Made by a program: the position numbers and the translations under genes
Assembly: GCF_001613105.1 (NCBI RefSeq)
Contig: NZ_BDBS01000059.1
Span: 1 to 64,000, forward strand
Reading direction: 5' to 3'
From: Nocardia pseudobrasiliensis NBRC 108224
GTDB taxonomy: Bacteria; Actinomycetota; Actinomycetes; Mycobacteriales; Mycobacteriaceae
DNA: 64,000 bases
Part shown: one piece after another, positions 1 through 6,102 of the stretch
Position numbering within the stretch: position 1 is the stretch's first letter
Layout of the letters: each line of letters opens with the position of its first letter
The notes under the pieces: model-generated
The model's input: the letters and a program-made list of their open reading frames with translations, nothing else
What the model was told of the DNA's origin: nothing
The model's database searches: none

Positions 1-86
1 GCCGGACGGCCGCAGCCCGCGAGCGCGGCCGCCGCCACGACGCACAGGATCGCCGCGCGGCGGCGCAGGTTTGGCACGAAACTCAC
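1..86 (-). CDS. Lipoprotein, N-terminal fragment (runs off left edge)
   Basis: Only the first 28 codons are in the window. From GTG at 86 they read VSFVPNLRRRAAILC, a small-residue hydrophobic stretch, then LAGC: a basic n-region, hydrophobic core and lipobox of a type II signal peptide, so the mature protein would start at a lipidated Cys. Function cannot be told from this. It diverges from the isonitrile operon and has its own copy of the GGAAC-N17-CGAC promoter, whose -10 lies 10 nt before the GTG, implying a nearly leaderless mRNA. By context I infer a metal- or metallophore-related surface protein. A second in-frame GTG three codons on is an alternative start. Confidence 0.7.
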   Translation of the reverse strand, partial: MSFVPNLRRRAAILCVVAAAALAGCGRP

Positions 87-96
87 GCTGTCTCAC

Positions 97-173
97 GTCG
101 TCCCGAATCCGGCCGCGGTTCCCGGATGTCGGCCATGTCACAGCGCGGAACCGCGGCGGGCCGACGGCCGACC
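97..173. promoter_or_regulatory. Divergent ECF-type promoter pair in a perfect inverted repeat
   Basis: A perfect 10-bp inverted repeat CCGCGGTTCC (113-122) / GGAACCGCGG (147-156) separates the lipoprotein gene from the isonitrile operon. Each arm supplies a GGAAC -35 on its own strand followed after exactly 17 nt by CGAC: plus strand 147-151 and 169-172; minus strand 122-118 and 100-97. GGAAC with a CG-starting -10 is the general layout of ECF sigma promoters. The same pair with the same spacing precedes the anti-sigma gene at 5307-5332. I infer control by the SigC-like factor encoded at 4669-5241; no experimental consensus is claimed. Confidence 0.6.
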
Positions 174-231
174 CGTTCCAATACCGGCGCCGTCGCATGA
201 GCGGCGCCCTCCGTGCACGAAGGAAACGATT

Positions 232-1086
232 GTGAGGACCAGCCCGCAGGCCGGCATGGGTGTCGTCGTCGAGGATTTCGATCCCGGGGCCGACGAGGAT
301 GTCCAATTGCTGAAGAAGACGATCTACCGTCACAAGATCGTGGTGTTGAAGAATCAGCGCCACGACGCGGCGGGCTTTCTCGCGCTCGGTCGACGGCTGG
401 GCACGCCGCAGGCCTACTACGAGCCGGTCTACCATCACCCCGACGTGCCGGAGGTCTTCGTCTCGGCTACCGCCGAACCGGACGGACGCCAGATCGGCGT
501 GCCCAAAACCGGGCGATTCTGGCATTCGGACTATCAATTCATGCCGCGGCCGTTCGATATCACCCTGACCTATCCGCGAGTGGTGCCGACGACCAACCGG
601 GGCACGCTGTTCATCGATCTCGCCGCCGCCTACGAGCGGCTGGATCCGGCGCTGCGCGCGGCGATCGCGGACACCTCGGCGGTGCATACGGTGCGGCGCT
701 GTTTCAAGATCCGGCCCGAGGACGTGTATCGGCCGGTGGGGGAGATCCTCGACGAAATCGACGCCCGCACACCGCCGGTGCGCCGTCCGACGGTGCTGAC
801 ACATCCGCACACCGGGGAGTCGATCGCCTATGTCAGCCAGGGCTTCACCGAGACCGTCCTGGATGCCGACGGCGGCGATCGGCGCGATCTGCTGTCCGAA
901 TTGCTCGGTGCGACAGGGCAATTCGAGCTCGACGATCCGGCTGTGCATCTGCAGCGGTTCGATGTGGGTGATCTGTTGCTGTGGGACAACCTGAGTCTGG
1001 TGCATCGCGCGGTGCACAGCGACCGCAGCGAACCGGCGGTGTCGTGGCGGGTGACGGTACTCGACGATGCGGACATGCTGAAATGA
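232..1086 (+). CDS. Isonitrile-forming Fe(II)/2-oxoglutarate oxidase (ScoE/Rv0097-like, TauD family)
   Basis: 284-residue TauD/TfdA-fold enzyme. The iron triad is visible as H98-x-D100 (FWHSD) and H258 (SLVHRAVH); R273 (SWRV) sits where the 2-oxoglutarate-binding Arg is expected. Y62, Y63 and Y67 (AYYEPVY) have the spacing of the substrate-contacting tyrosines reported for Streptomyces ScoE (recalled). ScoE-type enzymes oxidise and decarboxylate a 3-(carboxymethylamino) fatty acid to the isonitrile. Family assignment rests mainly on context: the next four genes are the other isonitrile-lipopeptide genes, joined by 4-bp or longer overlaps. The GTG start at 232 follows AAGGAAACGATT. Cytosolic. 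A generic TauD dioxygenase is the alternative. Confidence 0.85.
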   Translation: MRTSPQAGMGVVVEDFDPGADEDVQLLKKTIYRHKIVVLKNQRHDAAGFLALGRRLGTPQAYYEPVYHHPDVPEVFVSATAEPDGRQIGVPKTGRFWHSDYQFMPRPFDITLTYPRVVPTTNRGTLFIDLAAAYERLDPALRAAIADTSAVHTVRRCFKIRPEDVYRPVGEILDEIDARTPPVRRPTVLTHPHTGESIAYVSQGFTETVLDADGGDRRDLLSELLGATGQFELDDPAVHLQRFDVGDLLLWDNLSLVHRAVHSDRSEPAVSWRVTVLDDADMLK

Positions 1087-1610
1087 TCACCACGCCCGCT
1101 GTTTTCGAGATCGACTCCGAATCCCTCGACGAGGTGCAGCGCTGTTACAAACCGCACTGCCGCTACCTGCGCTCGGCATCGGTGCGCACCGATGGCGATA
1201 TCGTCACCGGCACAGGGCAGTTCGGTATCGGCGAGCCCTGCTATATCGAGGACACCGGGCACCTCAATGCCGTCGAGGTGATCATCTGCTTCAACCAGCT
1301 GATGTATCAGACCGTGGCCACCATCGTGCGCCACGGGCTGCATCCGGCGTTCGACGACTGGACACCGGCTCAGTTCCAGCGGCGTTATCTGCCCGACATT
1401 CTCATCGCCGACGTGCAGACCGAATTCGAGCGGCCCATCGACTCGGCCGCGTTCACCGGGGAATTCACCCTCGAGGCGGCCCATGCGTACACCACCTCCG
1501 GTGGGGCTCGGCGGATCGCGCTGACCACGAGTTTCCGATTCTCCGACGGGGACGGGGAGTGCGGTGGGCGGATTCGGCTGGTGGTCGTGGATACGGGGGC
1601 GGGGCGATGA
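1083..1610 (+). CDS. FcoT/ScoD-type hotdog thioesterase of isonitrile lipopeptide synthesis
   Basis: 175-residue single hotdog-fold protein, start codon in the ATGA overlap with the upstream oxidase. Residues Y22, Y54, H60, N62, N71 and Y75 (motif GHLNAVEVIICFNQLMY) reproduce the spacing of the active-site residues I recall for M. tuberculosis FcoT (Rv0098), so the pocket looks intact. In isonitrile pathways the homologue ScoD is reported to add glycine to an alpha,beta-unsaturated acyl-ACP and release the product, which the oxidase then converts to the isonitrile; in isolation FcoT behaves as a long-chain acyl-CoA thioesterase. Expected partner here is the small ACP at 3112-3339. Cytosolic. 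Confidence 0.85.
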   Translation: MITTPAVFEIDSESLDEVQRCYKPHCRYLRSASVRTDGDIVTGTGQFGIGEPCYIEDTGHLNAVEVIICFNQLMYQTVATIVRHGLHPAFDDWTPAQFQRRYLPDILIADVQTEFERPIDSAAFTGEFTLEAAHAYTTSGGARRIALTTSFRFSDGDGECGGRIRLVVVDTGAGR

Positions 1611-3115
1611 ACCGGACACTCGCCGATCTGATTCGCGGCCATGACGCCGCCGCGCCCGCGGTGGTGTGTGGTGAGCGGGCGCTGAGCTACCGCGAATTGG
1701 ACGAGGCGGCCGATCGGATCGCGTGGGCGCTGCTGGCGGCGGGGCTGTCGCCCGGGGCGCGGGTGGCGTATCTGGGGTTGGAGTCGGTGGACTATTACGC
1801 CGCGCTGCTGGGGTGCGCGCGCAGTGCGATGGTTTTGGTGCCCATCAATTTTCGGCTCACGGCCGAGGAGGTCGGGCATATTCTCGACGATTCCGGGGCG
1901 GCGGTGCTGATCGCGGACGCGTCGCTGCGTGAGCGGCTCGGCGGGCTCGATGATGTGCTGTATGTCGACACCGCCGAGTTCGCGCGGTGGTACGGGGCGC
2001 ATCCGGCCGAATCTCCGGCGGTGCGAGTGGATGCCGATACTCCGGTGGTGCAGCTCTACACCAGTGGCACGACCGGATTGCCGAAGGGGGTGGTGCTCGC
2101 GCATCGCAGTTTCTTCGCCGTGCGCGCCGCATTGGCGGCGGCGGGGGAAAGCTGGATCGATTGGCGGGCTGGCGATATCGGGTTGATCGGGATTCCCGGC
2201 TTTCATGTCGGCGGGATCTGGTGGGCGACACAGGGGTTGGGATGCGGAGCGACCATGGTGGCGATGCCGCGATTCGATCCGGCGACCGCGGTGGAGCTGA
2301 TTCGCGAGCGCGGCGTCACCACAGTGTGCGTGGTGCCGTCGATGCTGCGATTGATGCTGGCCGAGCCCACCGCCGACCGGGCGGCGCTGTCGAGCGTGCG
2401 CAAGCTGGTCTACGGTGGTTCGCCGATCTCGGAAAGCTTACTGGGGCAGGCGATGTCGATGCTGGAGTGTGAGTTCGCGCAGATCTACGGGCTCACCGAG
2501 ACCGGTAATACCGCGGTGTGTCTGCCGCCGGATCAGCACTATCCGGGCAGTCCGCGACTACAGGCCGCCGGGCGCGCGTATCCCGGGTTCGAGATCCGGA
2601 TCACCGATGAGCGGGGCGGCGCGCTGGGGCCGGGGCGGGTCGGCGAGGTGTGGTTGCGCACCCCCGGACATATGGTCGAATACTGGCGGCGGTCCGATGC
2701 CACGGCGGCCACACTCGTGGACGGGTGGATTCGCACCGGCGATGCGGGATACCTCGACGAGGCCGGATATCTGTTCCTGTGTGATCGGTTGCAGGACATG
2801 ATCATTGTGGGTGGGGAGAACATCTATCCCGCCGAGGTGGAGAATGTGATCGCCGGACATTCGGCCGTGGTCGACGTGGCGGTGGTGGGTGCGCCGGACG
2901 AACGGTTCGGGGAGCGGGTGCACGCGTTCGTGACCGCCCGTACCGAGGTGTCGGCGCGAGAGTTGTTCGTGCACTGTACCGATCGGCTGGCCGGGTACAA
3001 GATTCCGAGCCGGTTCGAATTCGTGGAGCGGATTCCGCGCAATCCCAGCGGTAAGATTCTGCGGCGGGAATTGCGGGAGCCACTGTGGCCCAGCGGTGTT
3101 CGGCGGATCGGATGA
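1607..3115 (+). CDS. FadD10/ScoC-type fatty acyl-AMP ligase loading the ACP
   Basis: 502-residue ANL-superfamily adenylating enzyme. The P-loop-like motif YTSGTTGLPKGV is near residue 152, the aromatic adenine-site motif IYGLTETGN mid-chain, the RTGDAGYLDE motif follows, and the catalytic lysine motif NPSGKILRREL is at the C-terminus. Expected reaction: fatty acid + ATP to acyl-AMP, then transfer to the phosphopantetheine of the neighbouring ACP rather than to CoA, as for FadD10 (Rv0099). The ATGA overlap with the preceding stop indicates translational coupling. Assignment as the ACP-loading member is from operon context; sequence alone says acyl-CoA/acyl-ACP synthetase. Confidence 0.88.
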   Translation: MNRTLADLIRGHDAAAPAVVCGERALSYRELDEAADRIAWALLAAGLSPGARVAYLGLESVDYYAALLGCARSAMVLVPINFRLTAEEVGHILDDSGAAVLIADASLRERLGGLDDVLYVDTAEFARWYGAHPAESPAVRVDADTPVVQLYTSGTTGLPKGVVLAHRSFFAVRAALAAAGESWIDWRAGDIGLIGIPGFHVGGIWWATQGLGCGATMVAMPRFDPATAVELIRERGVTTVCVVPSMLRLMLAEPTADRAALSSVRKLVYGGSPISESLLGQAMSMLECEFAQIYGLTETGNTAVCLPPDQHYPGSPRLQAAGRAYPGFEIRITDERGGALGPGRVGEVWLRTPGHMVEYWRRSDATAATLVDGWIRTGDAGYLDEAGYLFLCDRLQDMIIVGGENIYPAEVENVIAGHSAVVDVAVVGAPDERFGERVHAFVTARTEVSARELFVHCTDRLAGYKIPSRFEFVERIPRNPSGKILRRELREPLWPSGVRRIG

Positions 3116-3339
3116 CGCTGAGCTTCGCCGAGGTGCGGGCCGCGGTGGCGGCGGAGTTGTATCTCGAGCCCGAACAGTTGGATCCGGCGGCGGATCTGTT
3201 CGCGGCCGGATTGGATTCGGTGCGGGCGCTGGCGCTGGTGGAACGGTGGCGGGCGGCCGGGGCTCGGATCGGGTTCATGGATCTGATCGAGGGTCCGACG
3301 CTGGGCGAATGGTGGGAGCGGTTGCGTGTCGACGGTTGA
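3112..3339 (+). CDS. Acyl carrier protein (ScoB/Rv0100-like)
   Basis: 75-residue acidic four-helix carrier protein. The phosphopantetheine site is S36 in FAAGLDSVRAL. It would hold the fatty acyl chain during glycine addition and isonitrile formation and pass it to the condensation domain. Start ATG 3112 overlaps the ligase stop; an in-frame start 27 nt upstream lies inside the ligase gene and is less likely. The following gene starts inside this one, so all five genes are probably translated as a coupled unit. Confidence 0.88.
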   Translation: MTLSFAEVRAAVAAELYLEPEQLDPAADLFAAGLDSVRALALVERWRAAGARIGFMDLIEGPTLGEWWERLRVDG

Positions 3340-4609
3340 GTTGCGGCCTACGGCGGCGCAGGACGAGTTCTGGCACTATCAGCGCGACGGGGACGAGCCG
3401 GTGACGGCGATGTTCAATGTCGCGGAGTACGCGGAATTTCACGGGTCGGTATCGGAATCGGTATTGGCGCGGGCGATTCGGCGGACGGTCGCGGAGGTCG
3501 AGGTGTTGAATCTCGGGTTTCATCCGACGTCGGAGGGTGTGCGGTTGCGGCCGTCGATGCCCGAATGGGTCGTTCACACAATCGATCTCACCGATTCGGC
3601 GGATCCTTTCGCGGCGGCGCACGCGTGGATGGCCGCTGATCTGGATACCGCGGTGGATCTGGTCGATGATGTGCTGTTCACCCACGCGATTCTGCGGGTG
3701 GGGCCCGGGCGTGTGTGGTGGTATCACCGCGTCCATCACATTCTGCTCGACGGCTACGGTCTGGCGATGTTCGCGCGCCGCGTGGCCGCGGTCTATTCCG
3801 CGCTGACGGCCGGGCGGGAACCGGCCGCACCGCGCTTCGGCGCGCTGGCCGATGTGGTGGCATACGAGGAGGCCGAGCGCACTGGACCCGGCTACTCGGC
3901 CGCCCGCGACTACTGGGTGCGCTATCACCGCGACCGGCCCACTCCGCCGATCGTGGCGCGCCGGACCGAACCCATGACCGCCCGAATGTCCAGAACGACA
4001 ACCGAATTCGCCCCCACTCTGGTGCGGCGGCTACGAGAACACGGCAATACCGCCCCCGCGCTGCTGGCCGCCGCGGCCACCTACGTCCACCGCGTCACCG
4101 ACGAAAACCAGATCCGCCTGTGCCTACCGGTGCTCGCCCGCGCGGGCACCCCCGCGGCCCGGGTTCCGTGCACGGTCATCAACGTCGCCTACTACTGGGC
4201 CGAATTCGACGCGACCACAACGTTTTCCGCGGCGACCGAGCAAGTCGAGAATTTCCTCCGCGAGGCCGCCCCGCACCTGCGCTATCGAGTAGTCGACCTC
4301 TGGAGCGCCTTGGGCCCCTCCTTCGACCACGACCGCGCCTACGGCCCACTCGCCAACGTCATGCCCTTCGACTTCTCCCTGTCTTTCGCCGCCACCCCCG
4401 CCACGATCCGCAATGTGACCGCAGGCGTCGAGGAAGACATCGGCTTCTACTTCTACGACCGCCCCGACAGTATGGAATTGGTGGTCGGCGGCAACCCTCT
4501 GCTGTTCAGCGTCAACGAATTGAGTTCTCACGCAGTACGTTTCGAGGGCCTGCTCGATGCCGCGTCGACCAGTCCGAACCAATCGGTGCGACGTCTTCCG
4601 TTTGCGTAA
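3326..4609 (+). CDS. Stand-alone NRPS condensation domain (in place of the multidomain synthetase)
   Basis: 427 residues covering one complete condensation domain and nothing else. The catalytic HHxxxDG motif is at residues 137-143 (HHILLDG); the chain ends shortly after the usual end of a C domain, with no adenylation, carrier or reductase domain. The orthologous position in M. tuberculosis (Rv0101, nrp) and Streptomyces (ScoA) carries a large multidomain NRPS. The stop at 4607-4609 is followed after 59 nt by the convergent sigma gene, leaving no room for a longer product and showing no decayed NRPS sequence. Starts at GTG 3326, 14 nt inside the ACP gene. Likely role (inferred): acylation of a free amine with the ACP-bound isonitrile fatty acid. 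Confidence 0.85.
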   Translation: MSTVELRPTAAQDEFWHYQRDGDEPVTAMFNVAEYAEFHGSVSESVLARAIRRTVAEVEVLNLGFHPTSEGVRLRPSMPEWVVHTIDLTDSADPFAAAHAWMAADLDTAVDLVDDVLFTHAILRVGPGRVWWYHRVHHILLDGYGLAMFARRVAAVYSALTAGREPAAPRFGALADVVAYEEAERTGPGYSAARDYWVRYHRDRPTPPIVARRTEPMTARMSRTTTEFAPTLVRRLREHGNTAPALLAAAATYVHRVTDENQIRLCLPVLARAGTPAARVPCTVINVAYYWAEFDATTTFSAATEQVENFLREAAPHLRYRVVDLWSALGPSFDHDRAYGPLANVMPFDFSLSFAATPATIRNVTAGVEEDIGFYFYDRPDSMELVVGGNPLLFSVNELSSHAVRFEGLLDAASTSPNQSVRRLPFA

Positions 4610-4668
4610 ACCCTGCGCCCGGCGCTGGGAAAGAGGGGCGGGGTGCGCTGGAGGGTGGGGCGCTGGGA

Positions 4669-5241
4669 TCAGTTGCCCGCGGCCTCGGCTGCTCGGACTT
4701 CGCCGAGCAGGTCCTCGCGGGCTCGGGCTACTCGGGAGCGGATAGTGCCGACCGGGCAGCCGCAGACTTGGGCGGCTTCCTCGTAGGACAGGCCCAGGAG
4801 TTGGGTCAGGACCAGGGCCTCGCGGCGGTCTTCGGGGAGGGCGGCGAGCAAGATGCGGAGTTCCGCGAATTCTATTGCGGCGGTGGAGCTTGCGGAGCGG
4901 CGGCGGTCGGCGGCGGCTTCCCAGTCGGCGTCGGCGGCGACGCGGGGGCGGGCCATGGCGGCGCGGATCTCGTCGGCGCAGACATAGCGGGCGATCGACA
5001 GCAGCCAGGCGCGGGCCGAGGCGCGGGCCTCGAAGCGGCGCAGGCTGCCCAGGGCGCGCAGGTAGGTCTCCTGGGTGAGATCGTCGGCGCGGGCGGGGCT
5101 GGCGCGGTGGGCGATGAAACGCCAGACGTCGGACTGGGTGGATCGGATGAATTCCTCGAGCGCCGTGCGGTCCCCGCGACCCGCGGCGAGGGCGAGCGCG
5201 GTGATCCGTTCGTCGTGGGCCTCCGATGCCATGCCGGTCAC
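4669..5241 (-). CDS. sigC: ECF sigma factor, SigC-like
   Basis: 190 residues. Region 2 spans roughly residues 27-95 (QSDVWRFIAH, DDLTQETYLRALGSLRRF, ARAWLLSIARY) and region 4 roughly 130-185 (LPEDRREALVLTQLLGLSYEEAAQVCGCPVGTIRSRVARAR split around its helix-turn-helix). The start region MTGMASEAHDERITALAL and the whole chain resemble M. tuberculosis SigC as I remember it, including the short length without a SnoaL tail. GTG 5241 is preferred over ATG 5232 because it gives that N-terminus. M. tuberculosis SigC is reported to act in copper acquisition and on the nrp operon, which fits the location. It diverges from the anti-sigma gene. No GGAAC-type promoter is visible upstream of it, so autoregulation is not evident. 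Confidence 0.85.
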   Translation of the reverse strand: MTGMASEAHDERITALALAAGRGDRTALEEFIRSTQSDVWRFIAHRASPARADDLTQETYLRALGSLRRFEARASARAWLLSIARYVCADEIRAAMARPRVAADADWEAAADRRRSASSTAAIEFAELRILLAALPEDRREALVLTQLLGLSYEEAAQVCGCPVGTIRSRVARAREDLLGEVRAAEAAGN

Positions 5242-5306
5242 CCTAGCCCGGCCTCGGGAAAGGTCTACTACCGGGCGTAGGGTGTTTCACGACACAGCGC
5301 CGAGCG

Positions 5307-5332
5307 GGAACTTTCGCGGCCCGCCATCCGAC
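5307..5332 (+). promoter_or_regulatory. ECF-type promoter of the anti-sigma/ctp operon
   Basis: GGAAC at 5307-5311, 17 nt, then CGAC at 5329-5332, identical in both elements and spacing to the two promoters between 97 and 173. The GTG of the anti-sigma gene starts 9 nt after the -10, so transcripts would be leaderless or nearly so. Placement directly before the start codon makes a chance match less likely. Probably drives the anti-sigma, P-type ATPase and CopD/CtaG genes together. Confidence 0.6.
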
Positions 5333-5341
5333 TTCTGCACC

Positions 5342-6052
5342 GTGAACTGCGATGTCTGCCGGGAAGCGTTGTCGGCCCGAATCGACGACGAACCCGAACC
5401 GGTGCCCTCGGCGCAGGTCGATCGGCACCTCGAGGAGTGCCGGGCCTGCACCGAGTGGTACGCGGCGGCGACCGCGGCCACCCGCACCCTGCGCATGCGC
5501 GCCGCCCCGGTCACCCCGGATCTGACCGACACCATCCTGGCGCGCGCCGAATTCGGGGGAGTGACCCCGCGGCGACGCGGACTGTCGCTGTCGGCGCTGC
5601 GGATGATCCTGCTCGGAATCGGCGCGGTGCAGTGCGCGCTGGGCCTGGCCCAGCTGGTCGGCCACGGTGTGGGCGTACACGCCGATCACGAGATCGGATC
5701 GCATCTGTTCAACGAGAGTACGGCGTGGAGTTTCGCGCTCGGCGCGGGCATGGTGTGGGGCGCGCTGTCGGTACGGGCGGTGACGGGACTGATCGCGGTA
5801 TTCGGTAGTTTCGCCGCGGTGGTGTCGGTCTTCGTCGCCCACGACCTGCTGCGTCACGAGATGAGCGCGACCCGCGCCGAATCGCATGTGGTGCTGCTGG
5901 CGGGGTTGCTGGTGCTGGTATTGATCCAGCGACGCCAGCGCGGCGAACCGCCCGAGGTCACCGCCGCGCCGAGCCCGATCGCCGTGCCGCCGGGCGCGCG
6001 CACGGGTCGGCGTACCGGACATCTGCGCTCCACCCATGATCCAGCCGCCTGA
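5342..6052 (+). CDS. Membrane-bound zinc-finger anti-sigma factor (Rv0093c-like)
   Basis: 236 residues. The N-terminal zf-HC2-type motif is C3-x2-C6 followed by HLEECRAC (HxxxCxxC), the fold that holds ECF sigma factors. It is followed by a linker and about four hydrophobic segments from around residue 80 (LRMILLGIGAVQCALGLAQL, AWSFALGAGMVWGALSV, LIAVFGSFAAVVSVFVA, VVLLAGLLVLVLI), with a basic tail. It diverges from sigC by 100 bp and leads the copper ATPase genes; in M. tuberculosis the homologue lies next to ctpA, while sigC is elsewhere. It probably sequesters SigC at the membrane until a copper-related signal. GTG 5342 is chosen because upstream codons lack the domain and the promoter ends just before it. 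Confidence 0.8.
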   Translation: MNCDVCREALSARIDDEPEPVPSAQVDRHLEECRACTEWYAAATAATRTLRMRAAPVTPDLTDTILARAEFGGVTPRRRGLSLSALRMILLGIGAVQCALGLAQLVGHGVGVHADHEIGSHLFNESTAWSFALGAGMVWGALSVRAVTGLIAVFGSFAAVVSVFVAHDLLRHEMSATRAESHVVLLAGLLVLVLIQRRQRGEPPEVTAAPSPIAVPPGARTGRRTGHLRSTHDPAA

Positions 6053-6102
6053 ATGTCGATGACCGAATCGCCCGCGCCGCCGCCGTTTCGGCGGCCTGAC
6101 CC

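Noticed and set aside
1559..2472. Long frames overlapping the acyl-AMP ligase on both strands
   Set aside because: They are Arg/Gly/Ala-rich shadow frames caused by high GC; the ligase frame has all family motifs.
3715..5280. 521-codon plus-strand frame across the C-domain end and sigma gene
   Set aside because: Translation is Arg/Pro-rich without motifs and it overlaps two well-supported genes.
6053..6102. CsoR-type operator before the copper ATPase
   Set aside because: No fitting palindrome is present; transcription more likely comes from the anti-sigma promoter.
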